Shown: piece by piece, positions 44,621 through 56,277 of the stretch
Numbering within the stretch: the first letter of the stretch is position 1
How the letters are laid out: each line of letters opens with the position of its first letter
Source: Kingdonia uniflora
Lineage: Eukaryota > Streptophyta > Magnoliopsida > Ranunculales > Circaeasteraceae
Assembly (NCBI GenBank): GCA_014058105.1
Contig: JACGCM010001346.1
Span: 620,001-684,000, forward strand
Length of the DNA: 64,000 nt
Direction of reading: 5' to 3'
The notes under the pieces: generated by a model
Told to the model about the DNA's origin: nothing
The model's database searches: none
Seen by the model: only the letters and a program-made list of their open reading frames with translations
Translations under genes and position numbers: made by a program

Positions 44621-45975
44621 TACCATTATAAATCATTTAAGTATGGGGGTACATTTGTCTGGCTGAAGACGGTAAACTTAGCGCTTCTTGGGAGGCAACC
44701 CATGACACATTCCGGTGAGACATTTGAGTTTTCCATTTATTTTCTTATTCTCCAACATTGAGGGCAATGCTTAATTTAAGTTTGGGGGTAGGAAACCATT
44801 TCTTGATATGCTTTTTGAAGAAAAGTGAAATAATGGCACTTTGACAATTTATGATATATTTTGACGAATTTCCAAACACTTAAACTGATATTACCTTGAC
44901 ATAAATATTATGAAAAAACCTAAATTTTGAAGTTGCACCAAGTATACACTAGAATATTTTGGAATAACTTAAGCTAGATATGCTATCTTTTTATTAGCGA
45001 CTAATTCAAGTTAACTTGGCATATTTTACAAACGTGCACTTCACTGTAGTTTTACAATTAATATCTTCAATAGATTTTTACTCAGTATAAGGGAAATTTT
45101 ACATTTATGTTAGGAATAGTTTGCTACAAGGGAGACAACTGCCTATGAATAAGTTCATTCCTAAGAATAAATATTAAGCCAAATGTGTTCTAAAAACTTT
45201 TACGCTGCAAGGCTACTCGCATGATTAAGAACTGAAAGAGGAAAAATTATTACCAATTTTGAGTTAGAGCATGAACTACGTGAAAGGTGCATAAGAAAAT
45301 GTCACTTGTGAGAATCCTGAGACTAGGTCATGATGGGGCACCACACCCTGGTAACCTTAGCCAACTGGCAAGGATTGTCGGCCGAAAACTCCTTGTTATG
45401 GAGGCTTCACTAAGAAACAAGGTACTCAAAAGAAAAGGCTTGAAAAGAAAAAAATAAAATAAAATAAAATTAGGAAGACGAATTGACTAAGGCACTTGTT
45501 GAACTGACCGTTGAATTTATTCCAGTGAGAACTAGACTACCAAAAAAGGTGAGTAAATTATTTTAGACAACGTATTAGGCGATAAAACTATTTTCATTGT
45601 ACACTCAAATATAGCTAAGGCAAAATACTAGAATCTCTATCTAATCTTGAGGTAGTACCTCTAGTTTTGGATAAACTAAAAATATTTTTTGATATACTTG
45701 GGAGAATAGCAAGTTTAAGGATTTTTTTTTCATTGGTATATTTTTGTCACAACTAAGTAAGGATAAGTTCACAGGAAATAAGTCATATGTATTCTAAAAT
45801 TGTTTAAAATGTCATTATTGACTTTTGTGGGTATAGTCACAGCAAACCTTCACAAAACAATACTTGTCCACAAGCCTAATTATGGGGGTTTAACGGCTTG
45901 TTGTATACGCTAAATGCAACCGCTTTACATGCGAAAATGGTTTTTGTTTACTTTTGCTCGAGGACTAGCAAAATA
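44621..45975 (+). other. 3' untranslated region of element H
   Basis: 1.35 kb between integrase and polypurine tract. It begins with GTCTGGCTGAAGACGGTAAAC and CTTCTTGGGAGGCAACCCATG, and TTTAAGTTTGGGGGTAGG near 44776, words that recur in this region of Athila-type elements. No env-like frame was seen. Confidence 0.6.
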
Positions 45976-45991
45976 TAAGTTCGGGGGTATT
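45976..45991 (+). other. Polypurine tract of element H
   Basis: ATAAGTTCGGGGGTAT just before the LTR start TGATTGACACG. Confidence 0.6.
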
Positions 45992-47105
45992 TGATTGACA
46001 CGCAATATTTACGTGTACAACTCCTAAATTTATATCTACCTAATCATTTATTAAATAAATGTGACACTAATATTGTTTTTCTTTGTATTTACAGAAATCG
46101 GTCACATGATAAACAAGTCGTACATTTTTCTGGTCTTTAACAAAGAACAAGGGTGATACACTCCAGCAATGATTCTCATTTAAGCTGTCAGCCAAAGGCC
46201 CCTACATGGAAACCCATTGAAGAAAATTAGATATAGATATTATTCTCATGAGTTGCAATATATATGCATAATTTTAGGCATTGTTTAGGGGATTTTATAT
46301 TAATGGTGATATTTAGAAACCCTTCCTATACTCTATAAATAGGAGGGGAATCCCACCTATGAGGGATCATCTTGGAGAGTGTAAATCAAAGTTCATAGCA
46401 ATAAAAGTTATTCTTTCTCTTGTTCTTATCTTTTAATTGTATCATAGTAATAGTAGTATGACAATGATCAAAGGGATAAGTAGCTAATTTTCTTAGCCAA
46501 GGCTAAAGAATGCTCTACCCAATGTAGCCTTAGTATAAATTGTGTAGCATAGTTAGAGTAATTACTTTCTTTTTATCCCGTAATTTGTCATATTCGTATT
46601 CCTTCATCCTATGCTTGGCAATAGCTAAAATTAGGAGAAATAATAAATCTATGTAACCATATTGTTGGACCATAACTAGATAGGTTAGGAACATGGAGAA
46701 GAGAACATAATTCATACTTATCATCCGGACCATGGTTGAGTAGGTTGGCTTATGGGTAGTTCCTAATTACTAAATCTCTTATACCTTTTGATGTATGGCA
46801 TATGCCCGACCAAGGATATGCGATACGGGAACTCATAATTTACTTTAATTATTTTTGCCATCTAACGGTTAAAAAGGGTGGAGTGGAATCGATGTCTTGG
46901 TTTTTCACTCCAATTTATCTTGTAATTTGTTTCATTTTTCTTTTTATTTTAAAACCTATACAAACTCGTTGTTATTAGTTAAAACTAGTAGCTCGAAGTA
47001 TAATTCGTACCACAAGTCTCTAGGGATACGACCTCGCTTACCCTTGTACTTAACGATACACTGTGCACTTGTGGGTCCTTTAAGATGTTAGTTTATAATC
47101 GATCA
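45992..47105 (+). repeat. 3' LTR of element H (1114 bp)
   Basis: Starts TGAT and ends ATCA (47102-47105). Contains CTATAAATAGGAGGGG near 46337 followed by a leader-like stretch. The end GATCA is followed by GTATC, a possible target duplication whose partner is lost. Confidence 0.7.
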
Positions 47106-48177
47106 GTATCATTTTGTTAATCCCGATTTATTAATTTCTAATGTTACTAGCATTTTCATCTTTCCAGGCACTTATTATTGTTGCAGCTAATAAGTAAAAA
47201 AAGACATCTAATAGACGGTATAAAGATTTGACGCATCTCCAGAAATCTCTCAGGTACAAGGATGATGTCTACATTCCATGTACTTATAGATTTACTCCAT
47301 GGAATAATGATGATGAAGGACTCTAAAAGGATTAACATGAGATAGGATTTATCTGATAGAGTTTCAGAATTGTTAACAAGTCTCTCCTATCTCTTATAGA
47401 TAGGAGAACAATTCTATGTATTTTACATATCTCAATCTTAGGAAGGAATAAAGCTTGTGCTTTTCAATATCTCTCTCTTTCTCTCTCTTTTATTTTATAC
47501 GTTTAATTTAACCTGTGATCATCACCATTAATAGAGAGCTAGTCTCCTTAACTTAGGCTAAGGATTGAACCTCCGGTGAAGTGAGCTAAATTGATGTTAC
47601 TAGTAGTTTAGATCTAGAATTAATATTCAATTCTCTGATTTCTAGTTACGATGAGTTGATCTAGTCATAACAACTCTAAGTTACTGCAGATATGAGGAAG
47701 ATGTCGAATTATCCATATTCGATTGTTTTCACGCTCAAAGGGAATTCTAGATCACTAGAGTTAATACTCTCTACCTAGCCATGGAAAGGAGTTTATAAAC
47801 CCTAGATCCGATTCTCCATGAACAACGAAGTTCTTACTTAGGGTTTTACCCACAAACCTTAGATCTTAGACCCGAATAGACCTAGCCAAGGCAATTACGT
47901 CCAGATAGAAGCTACCATTTTCATATCGTTTAGTAAACTAAGTCGGAAGTGATCCAAAGGTTCTTTTCCTAATAATCGTAACGAAAGTTAATAATTGAGA
48001 TTTATGTTTTAGATCAAAACCTTTTCAACGAAATTAGTTTAGATTCGTTTATTAGTTAATTAGGAAATTATATTTTTAATACGTTTACTCCCCGTGGATT
48101 CGACCCCCTCTTACCTTTATTATATTACAACACCCATAGTTTTGAGCAGGGTATTTAAAGACCAAGCTTTTCTCGCA
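47106..48177 (+). repeat. 5' LTR of element G (start approximate)
   Basis: Promoter-like TCTTATAGATAGGAG near 47391, AATAAAGC near 47445, CT-rich run near 47470-47490, end TTTCTCGCA (48177) eight bases before the primer site. The left limit is set only by the end of H. A short stretch at 47210-47300 reads RYKDDVYIPCTYRF-like in one frame and could be foreign. Confidence 0.5.
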
Positions 48178-48185
48178 TTAAAATT

Positions 48186-48203
48186 GGCGCCGTTGCCGGG
48201 GAG
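48186..48203 (+). other. Primer-binding site of element G
   Basis: TGGCGCCGTTGCCGGGGA, the canonical Athila-lineage primer site (tRNA-Asp type), with no mismatch. Confidence 0.85.
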
Positions 48204-49551
48204 GCAACGGTTTATTAAATCATAGTTTTTTTATTTTAGCTATTTTATTTTCTTCCTTTTAGTTGTTAAGTTTGCCAATTTATTTATTTTATGTTTAAAT
48301 CTCTTAGATTTCTTTCAGAATAAATTAGTCTCAATATTTTCTGATAAGCGGTTTCGGAGATATTAATTTTTGAAGAAACATACTCAGTTTTTAACGAAAA
48401 ATGTATTCCTGAATGTTTTATAGTTTTTGTCCATCTATACTTTACAATTGGCAATTTAGTTTTCATCAAAAGTTTTAGATAATTCAAAACTCTTTCCGAA
48501 TTGCTGTAGATCATATTTTTCTGCTTCGCCGTTAGAGAGTTATAGCTTTTTGAAACACCAGTAAAAGCTGTCTCAGTAATGAACGCTACTGTTCATTAAT
48601 CGGTTGTTTTGAGCGGTAGGGAAGTAAAATTACAGAAAGATTTCTTCTTCAATGTTTTTCCTTTCAAAATTATCTTCCCAAATTAGTATTATTTAATGTT
48701 CTCTCTCCACTGAGCTGAACGATATACGCATTTGAAAATCAGGACGTCATAGACTGCAATAAACTTGGAATTTGAATTTATTTTTTTGTTGTTGTAAGTT
48801 CACTATTTTTTTTTCTCCTGTTTTGTAGGATAATCACAAAGTTGTTACTCAGAGATCGTAAAAAATTTATGAAATCCATTGACAAGTTTCTCTCTAAATC
48901 CTTCTTGTGCCCTCTAAGTGAATGGGCATCTCTTTCTTTCACCCCCTAAGTGAAGGGGTGGCCACAGTTTCAGCGGGAAACACTTCCCGTAGGTTGGTCC
49001 TCTCTTAAAACTTGACATATAAAAGGGGCTCAAATACACCGCTCAGGCCTGACATTAGGAAAGTAAGTCGTGTGGACTGCTCAAATACACGTTACTCTTA
49101 AATTAAAAAATTTGTTGTATTTAGATTGACCTGTTATCATGTTTCAAATTTCACTCCATGCCTAACATAGTAAAGGCTTTAACCGCTAGGGCTCTTCTGC
49201 AGGATTCCATCACCCAAAGGAATCTCTAGCGAGTGGGACCTTCCACTTAGGGATACGGAGAAATTTGTATCACACGTTCCTAACTGTCCCGAACTTTAAA
49301 TTGAATTAAAACTTAAGATATTAGTAAGATTTCTAAGGGATATCATCACCTGAGGAATTAGGAGGTACCAAACCGGGGTACCAACGCGGATTCATAGGAG
49401 CCATTTCAGCCAAGTGTCGCGAACCATTGGCTGTTAAGTAACGTCAATGTTCCGTGTGAGTCACGTACGATAAGGCGAGCCACACGGGCGTAAGGACTGA
49501 TGCTCAAACACTAAGACCGTTGTTAGCATAGTGAAGCTTTTGTGTTAGGAA
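48204..49551 (+). other. Leader of element G, left part
   Basis: AT-rich untranslated sequence. No convincing frame. Paired CCCTAAGTGAA and CTAAGTGAAT words near 48900-48960 form a short repeat. It continues at 52453 after the solo LTR. Confidence 0.45.
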
Positions 49552-49556
49552 TCACA

Positions 49557-52452
49557 TGTCACGCCCCAAAATCCAGTAATCGGTAACTTGACCAATTACT
49601 AGACTCTAAGTTGTGCAGATCGGGGAATCTATAGATTCTACCCCTCAAATAGCCAAGCCGTAGACAAATTTTGGCTTGGCTATTCACATATAGCAATAAT
49701 CATCAAAGTAAAGAAATAGCGATACAACAATATAACAATATAACGCAGAAGCAAAAGACATATATATATATACATATCATGTCAAAACATAATACAATAT
49801 CTCGAATACAAGCTCAGCTACATATGCTGAGAGCACCTACAGAATCTAGAACTAAAGGAAATTTGCAGCAGCAAAGTCTCTCTCTGGACCGGCAACACAC
49901 GCGGCAGTCTAAGCTACTCAACCTATGAAAATGTTTAAATGCGAGAGTGAGCAAACAATGAGCTCACTAATCCATCAGAACTAAATAACTTACTAATAAC
50001 AGGTACAAAAAATAGAGTAGAGACGAGTGTGATAAAGAATAAGTGACTAAGCAATTCTAACAATATAATCAGTAACTATCAATGAAATAAGTAATCAATA
50101 TGGAAAGGAGGATTGAGTTGATAAGAGAATGGAGAATAGAGTTAATGCGGAGAGAGAGTGGAGTGGATTCGGAAAGAGAATAGAGTTAAGAATATGAGAG
50201 GAGGAAGATGATGATTGGATATTCAATGCTAAGGTGTGAAGTGATGACTAGGATAATCCCATACTTATCCTAGATGCAATAATATAATATGACGTGATGA
50301 GCAAGGATATTCCCATAAATATCCCCTAATGCAAAATGCTGATGCTAACGTCTAATGTTATCTTAAAGAGATTAGGTAAAGGGATACACTGGTACGATTT
50401 GTTTAAGCTCGACCAAGCTAGGATGGTCGCACTTGATCAAAGTGGAAGGGTGGATCAAACCCGTGGAACATCATGTCCAAAACATTTTAAGGAATTTCAA
50501 CCTCAACGAGGCTAAGTTTAGGATCACCAGGACTCTGTCTCATACCAATCCACACTCCGGGGTGGTTTTGCTAGGTATGATAGTGTCATTCCTAATCTCA
50601 CCTGTCTCTTTTAACCCGATCTCACAGACTCCTTGGATCCTGTCGGAGGTCAACCGAAATGGAGTGTTTGTGCATCCAATCTCAATAAGTTTTGAAAAAA
50701 TGCAATAAGTTATAATGTGTTACTGGTGCCCAAGCACGACACAGTTACCGCTAACCTGGCAACCCAAACAGGATCGATAGGAACTCGGTTGCACCAACTC
50801 TGCATAACCGAAACAGTAACCCAACCGTCGCCTACATCCAAACCAACAATTTCTTAAGGCTGGAAGGGGCATTCCTGGGTAAACCACAGAACACGAACCC
50901 CAACCGCCACTAACTAACCCCAAGTTCTATACAACCCAAAATCCAACTCCGGAATCATTACCATCCAACCATAGGTTAACAACTACAACCCAACCATAGG
51001 TTATCAGCTAAACAGGATAATCTCTAAGATAAACTATAGTAAATCACAACCCATCTCTAAGTTCAATACTACTCTCTAAAACAATATACTGGAACTAGTA
51101 AAGAAACTTAGTAAAGTTGGAATATGAACTCTCCTGAAAACCAACCCGAGTCCTGCTGAAATCCAACTCGGAAATCCAATCAAAATCTACGGAAACGACA
51201 GCGGAACGCCTGATAATCACACACCAACAAAAGGGGAACAACAATAACCAATCAATTAAAGAAATGGCAATAAAACCCAAACCCTAGAAATCAAACCCTA
51301 CGCCAAATCAAGCGAAATTGACGGAAAGGGAAACGAGAATCACTTACCCAAGATAAGAGTGAAGGTTGCGATGAAGCTAGGCGAAGAATCCGCGAGCGAT
51401 GGCGAAGATTGGGTGAAGAGTATTGAGGTGAGGGGATTATGTTAAGAAGAGGAGAGGATGATGATGAAGATGAGGAGGTGATGAATGGAGGTGATGGGGA
51501 TGATTTGAGGTGAAGAATCCTCTCTCTAGAACTTTCTCTCTCTCACAAATCATCCTAGGCAGCGCCTCACAGAAAATCCAACCAAAAGAAATGAGGAAGA
51601 AAGACTTAAGTAGTCAGAATATACAAAAGTCGTTCGAACGAGTTCGAAAGCTGTTCGAACGACTAAGAGGTCTTGGGCCAAATTCCAAGAGGTTAGCCAA
51701 CTCGTTCGAACGACAATAAATCTCGTTCGAACGACAATTCTGTCCAATGGCCAAAACATCCAGAAGGCGCAGAAAATGATCAGAAAACACAAAGATTCGT
51801 TCAAACGACTAGGAACATCGTTCGAACGACAATCTGGGAAATCTACTCTAAGGTCCTCCTGAACCACACATACAACACCAAGACCCTCAAAAGACTAGAG
51901 TAACTCGAACAACCACCACAAAGGGTTCCCAAGGTCTAACACAACCTCCACCGCTGAACGGCCACCAGAACTCTTAAAACCCTAAAAAGGAATCTAACTG
52001 CTAGAAACTTAGCCAGAAGGAATAAAATGGATGGAAAGAGTCTGACGACGGTCTGATAGGCGTTGAGAAACCAGGGGTAGCTAATCCCTATTCCTCCACC
52101 CCAGAACGAAAATCGGAAATGCCAGAAACGTCCGGAATCGAAAACACTATGACCCACGTGGAGGAGAGAAGCAGAAAACCCCTTTCGGATATAGAAACCG
52201 CTCTCCGAATACACAACACACAATCAAACTAAAATGCCCAAACGCCAAACTATCAAAACCATCAAACCACCAAAACTTTATGAAAAAGGAATCCATACCA
52301 AACCTGGCAGAAAGAACAATATTGATGCATTAAGGATAGGAGAATGTGCAGATGTATGATGCAAAGGAACATATGCGGAAGTTAAAGAATAGGAATATGC
52401 AGGTTTGGAATATAAAGAGTACTAATTAAAAATAAAAATACGGATCATTACA
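49557..52452 (-). mobile_element. Solo long LTR (E) with target duplication
   Basis: On minus it starts TGTAATGATCC (52452) and ends GGGGCGTGACA (49557), like LTRs 1-3 of the array. Internal matches include the GTGAGCTCATTG...GCTCACTCTCGCATTT block near 49960 and the GGAGTGTGG-TTGGTATGAGACAG block near 50550. It is flanked by TCACA at 49552-49556 and 52453-52457, a perfect 5-bp target duplication. Length 2896 bp. It is a diverged relative of the array LTRs, left after recombination removed the interior. Frames inside it are not genes. Confidence 0.9.
51630..51840. repeat. Cluster of CGTTCGAACGA palindromes in LTR E
   Basis: CGTTCGAACGA, or a variant with one change, occurs about six times in 200 bases. 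The array LTRs have TTCGAA-core repeats in the same relative place, upstream of the CT-rich leader. A regulatory role is possible but unproven. Confidence 0.6.
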
Positions 52453-52599
52453 TCACAAACCAGTCCGACCTACCCAGTTTGATTAACATTTAGATTAGGA
52501 TTGACTTAGTTAATTTAACTTTAAAAACTGTTGATGTGTTAATCTTAAATTACCTGTTTAAATTCCCGTTGAATTATGCAATTTTATTTCATTTTATTA

Positions 52600-52930
52600 G
52601 TATAAGCCCAACTACGATCGGATTAGGCAACACATTGATATACCATCGATTCCTAAAATAGCTAATACGGCTAACCAAGTCCAACAGGAAGACCTTCAGG
52701 CCATATACAACATTAAAATTGAAAACAAATTTCTTCCTGAACTAATGGGTGACAAGTCGCTGAGGGAGCCTTTTGCTCCCGTTTCGGAAAACTCGCCAAA
52801 ATACATTAAGTTTCCAGTCATTACGCTATCCCAGTTCAAAATCAAGCCTTCAATTTTGAACCTAATCCGACCTTTTCATAAACTCAATAATCTGGACCCA
52901 TACTTACATATCGATGAATTTGAGTCTATC
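52600..52930 (+). pseudogene. N-terminal gag of element G, cut by element C
   Basis: Frame with RIRQHIDIPSIPKIANTANQ, LMGDKSLREPFAPVSENSPK, FPVITLSQFKIKPSILNLI and LNNLDPYLHIDEFESI, then the LTR of C. The pattern F-IKP-I-NLI-----L---DPYLHI-EFE agrees with Athila gag and with the frame in F. Open here, but the rest lies beyond C. Confidence 0.75.
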
Positions 52931-53647
52931 TGTAGGGACCTAACTTCGCTCGGACGGGAAGTTGGTTCTTACAACGTAGAATCAATCCTCAATCAAAAGA
53001 GACAAGCAATTGACCTAAAGCAAGATCTAACTTATAGAAAAATACTTGCTTAGAGGCCCGAATATGACTCTCAACAACCCTTGATGAGTATTTTTTAAGA
53101 CAGATTGTATTACTGAAGAGTAAATAACAGGGCTTGAGTGCAGAGTATATGGGTGGTCGAAGGTAAAATGCAAGGGGTTGAAGATGATTTTTCTAACCCC
53201 TTCTTGGCTTTCCCTCTCCTCTATTTATAGAGATACAGGGAGCTGAGTCACCAACAGTGGGTCAGGATTACATGATTACTGTCAGGAAATCCTAGCGAGT
53301 TATGGGAGCCAGTCATGTCGATTCTGTCACTGCAACGTTGATTGGTGATGTCTATGAATGGCACGATGGTTAGACCTGCCACTGTAGCTGCACTGGCTAA
53401 TCATTACGCCGTCTAATCTGATGAGGTGGTTGCCTGTCTTATCTTGCTTCGATCATGTGCTAGCAAGGTCGAAGAATTTCTATTGTAGTATGTTAATCCG
53501 TTCTCGAAGCTTTGTCTGGTGTCAAAGGTTCCTCTCTGGGGGATCTCTGGGGAGCCTGTTTTAGGGATTGAGTGGGATTCAATACATTAGAGTAGGCTAT
53601 GAAGTGGGCTTCGGCCGTCTATCGAAGGCTACGAGTAGGCTACTATA
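52931..53647 (-). repeat. 3' LTR of element C (717 bp)
   Basis: On plus it starts TGTAGGGACC and ends GGCTACTATA; on minus it runs TATAGTAGCC to GGTCCCTACA. It aligns with D along its length. The LTR start TG has become TA. CTCTATTTATAGAG near 53218 is the promoter region. Confidence 0.8.
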
Positions 53648-53664
53648 TTTGCCTCTTCTCAGCG
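53648..53664 (-). other. Polypurine tract of element C
   Basis: On minus CGCTGAGAAGAGGCAAA, directly before the LTR; less G-rich than in B and D. Confidence 0.6.
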
Positions 53665-53815
53665 AAGGTCTTGAAGACAGGTGGAGAGGTGTTCGCTGAA
53701 AAAACTGTTCGATCATGGAATCTGAGCAGTTTGACTGTCTTGTTTTTCGGGAAAGTAATAAAAATGGGTTTTTAAGATATGTAGGTGGTTATAGGGTAAT
53801 AAATGCATTGAAGCC

Positions 53816-53823
53816 TATAAGTA
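53816..53823 (+). promoter_or_regulatory. TATA box of ORF-a in C
   Basis: TATAAGTATGGG, identical to B at 7293. Confidence 0.6.
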
Positions 53824-53907
53824 TGGGTTATTGTGGAGGTATACTGTATCTTCTTCCATATTCAATAATCTTTTGCTCTTTCTCTATATTCTGATCATCT
53901 GAATAGA

Positions 53908-54249
53908 TACTACACCGAACACACATTGCCAGAAGAGGATGGGCATCGCTCGCGACCATTGAGTGGGGTGGAAGATGGCGGAACTGCATATGAAGATTTT
54001 TGGGCAGCATAATCTGAACTGGAACATGCCAGACCTTGTGGGGGTCAGTCTTGAGGAATTCATCAATGGTAAACCTTTTGCCTATCTGTGGGAATAGCTG
54101 AGGCTTCATTTTATAACTGCTGAAAGGCGCTATCTCTTTCAGATGGCTCTGGCCAAAAGTCTCGTTTGTACAGAGGAGAGATCATCGAGGAGCGAAAAGC
54201 TGCAAGCGGAGCTGGTCCTTCTGGAAATGGGCTTTAGGTTGATGTGGTA
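53908..54249 (+). pseudogene. ORF-a of element C, no start codon, two stops
   Basis: The frame starts ATA (ATG in B) and reads DTTPNTHCQKRMGIARDH, stop, VGWKMAELHMKIFGQHNL, then PDLVGVSLEEFINGKPFAYL, a stop after WE, HFITAERRYLFQMALAKSLV and the tail AELVLLEMGFRL. The tail matches B's text after CADEE only loosely. It is a relic of the same gene as 7378-7716 and 33210-33581. Confidence 0.65.
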
Positions 54250-54647
54250 AATGTTTTGTATTTTGCAGGCTTTTATTTTGTTATGTGAGGGTTTTTTTGC
54301 TGATTTTGTAGTGGTGGTAGAAATGTAATTTGTTTTTTTGATCGATTGTTTGGAATGGACAAAATATTTTTTGCATACGTGTTTTGCTATGTCTGATAGA
54401 TAATCTAGACGATTACTCTTATAAGCCCAAGGTTTAGTGATATGCTCGAAGATAATGACGATCGAATGCTCAACGCTAGAGGTATGCTCGACTAGGAGTC
54501 CTCGGGAATGAGGTTTGAATGCATGGACCAATGAATCAGTTACATCAGGGAAGTTAGAAAGTTTGTTTGCTGACTTTTCGAGGTTGGGAATTGAAGGTTG
54601 CCATTAATTCAGTTAGGGAAGATGTAAAGTTGTGGTGGGTTTGTAAG

Positions 54648-54657
54648 TATAAAAGGG
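54648..54657 (+). promoter_or_regulatory. TATA box of ORF-b in C
   Basis: AAGTATAAAAGGGG, 83 bases upstream of the ATG at 54731. Confidence 0.7.
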
Positions 54658-54730
54658 GATAGGTTGGGGGGAATTTCTTCATCTGTCTTACAACTTTCTC
54701 TTCATCTACTACTTTGTTTGCTGATCATTC

Positions 54731-55048
54731 ATGGCCGAAAATGTACTGATTCAGGGAAATCAAGCGTTGGTGAGGGCCAGGAGGATCCAGGAGGCCTTGC
54801 TGGGTCTTCAACGGAGGTTCGGAATGGAGGAGGATAATGATGTTAAAATCTTAGACCTTTTTGAAGCGAAACCTAGGGTACCACTCTATGGCATGCCCTT
54901 CGCGCACTGGTGGAGAATAATGCAGATGATGAGGCCATTTCCTTGCCATCGGTTGTCTCTTTTCATGGGCTTCGCGGAGGATATAGTAGACCAGGAAAAT
55001 GATGATGCAGTGGCCATTGTTGAAGATAAGCAACCCACTAACAAATAG
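54731..55048 (+). CDS. ORF-b of element C, intact (105 aa)
   Basis: ATG 54731 (MAENVLIQGNQALVRARR) to TAG 55048. Helical N-terminus (RIQEALLGLQRRFGMEE), then EAKPRVPLYGMPFAHWWRIM, PFPCHRLSLFMGFAEDIVDQ and an acidic end (VAIVEDKQPTNK). The same protein is intact in D and decayed in B. The start is fixed by agreement with D and by the TATA box. It lies between ORF-a and ORF-c and is transcribed against gag-pol. Family and function unknown. The G-P--Y-W spacing and acidic end are similar to ORF-a, so the two may be old duplicates. Confidence 0.7.
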   Translation: MAENVLIQGNQALVRARRIQEALLGLQRRFGMEEDNDVKILDLFEAKPRVPLYGMPFAHWWRIMQMMRPFPCHRLSLFMGFAEDIVDQENDDAVAIVEDKQPTNK

Positions 55049-55850
55049 GGTTCTCTTTTATATGCTTTCTTGTTGTTACTTTCCTATTTTCTTCCTCCTT
55101 TTTTTTGTATGAAGCCTGTAATATTGTTTAAGTTGATGAATGAAAATGGTTTTTGTCGATAACTTGCTTTGTCAAACTGTGGATAATAGTAATATACTCT
55201 GCATTGCAATTTGAGGTATTGAAGGGATGATACAGTTGTCGAAATGTACTGCTTGTGTTGTTCGAAGATAAAAATAACTTTGTCGAAGTGAAAGGTAAAC
55301 TGCGCCGAAACTAAAAACTTTATCTATAAGCATGAGATTTTTAAATAGTCAAAGTTTATGACTGTCTTCGGTCGAAGGGTCAAAACTTTTGGGTTTGAAG
55401 GATGTGTTGGATGTCAAAGGTCGATATATTAGATAAGTTCATTTGAGGCTATCTATTGCAGATTGTTCGAGATGTAAAATGGCCGAGTACTTGAGTTTGG
55501 GGATTGTGTCGATGGTTATGCTTGATTTAACTAGCCGTTCTGACAGCCTAGACGGCTGGTCTGTCAGACTGATACGGGCGCCTGGGGTAGTGTGCAAAAA
55601 GTAATGATGATGTTTTTCTTGTATGACGGAAAAGGTTATGATGTGACTATTTAGACTAGGTTGTTTAGCTTTGAGTGGGGGAGAAAAAGGTTCGAGAAGC
55701 TTCAGCTTTTGCAGGCAGTTAAAAGTGAGGGTGTTATTCGCACGTGAGATGTACGAGGGGTATATTGGTCAAAACATATTGTAGCCGAAAAGTCGGGTAG
55801 TGGTAATGATAATGGGTTGGAAATCGTGGCGGTTTTGGGTTTTCGAAAGA
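55049..55850 (+). promoter_or_regulatory. ORF-b/ORF-c spacer of C with conserved promoter block
   Basis: It holds a few TGTCGAAGT-like repeats (55230-55330), an imperfect inverted repeat (CTGACAGCC...GGCTGGTCTGTCAG, near 55541) and the block CGCACGTGAGATGTACGAGGGG at 55738 with G-box CACGTG (55741-55746). The G-box and the following GGTCAAAACA are kept in A, B and D (GTCAA core). The TATA box follows 105 bases later. Confidence 0.55.
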
Positions 55851-56002
55851 TATATAAGAGGGAGAAGAGTAATTACTGTATTGTTTTACTTTGAGAACCA
55901 AAGAGTGAAGAGAATGGGACGTATGACATTTCGTAATTGAGAGTTCTTGTTGCACTTGTTGGTTTGGTTTTGCTGATTCGAAGGTAGTGCTACTAACAAC
56001 TG

Positions 56003-56277
56003 GTAAGTTACTTAATCTTTGGTACTTGTACTTTTTTTCCCTTTGGAGAATGTAGGTAGGGCAGTCTGTGCTTGGGTTTTAGGTGTTATTTTCGAGGGTA
56101 AAGAGACATGAGAGATTTTGGTTTTGACCCATTCTGGGGTTTGGAGAGTTTTGGAGGGGGTACTAGGTCAGAGATTGAGGTTATGATGAATATCTGGGGA
56201 GGGGGGATGGATGGGATAGGAGTGATAGGCATGGGATTGTCGAATTTTCAACTCTAATTGCGTGCCTCTTCTTCTAG
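56003..56277 (+). other. Leader intron (intron 1) of ORF-c in C
   Basis: CAACTG|GTAAGTTACT to CTTCTTCTAG|AGGCTAAAATG, 275 bases. D has 276 bases at the same place. Confidence 0.65.

Larger units (their letters stand above)
39723..47105 (+). mobile_element. Athila-like element H, 5' truncated
   Basis: Plus-strand gag end, protease, RT, RNase H and integrase, then a non-coding 3' region, a polypurine tract and an LTR. The 5' LTR, leader and gag front are missing; satellite sequence meets it at about 39722. Single RNase H, FIDDFSVYG active site and the CTTGGGAGGCAACCCATG motif after pol are usual for Athila-type elements. Stops and frameshifts occur in every domain. Confidence 0.85.
47106..52930 (+). 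mobile_element. 5' part of Athila-like element G
   Basis: LTR (to about 48177), Athila-type primer site at 48186, leader, and the first part of gag (52600-52930). The leader is split by the solo LTR E (49557-52452) and gag is cut by Tat element C at 52931. The rest of G should lie beyond C, outside the window. The LTR start was not located exactly. Confidence 0.7.

Noticed and set aside
44621..45975. An env-like gene in Athila-like element H
   Set aside because: Some Athila elements have one here, but no frame of useful length or membrane segment was found.
50433..51867. Frames inside the solo LTR E
   Set aside because: Not conserved between E and LTRs 1-3 and inside a bounded LTR with target duplication.
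52931..53647. LTR of C ending at 53046 next to TTGCTTAG
   Set aside because: Alignment with D shows that the LTR continues about 115 bases further to TGTAGGGACC, which pairs with the TGTAG/CTACA termini.
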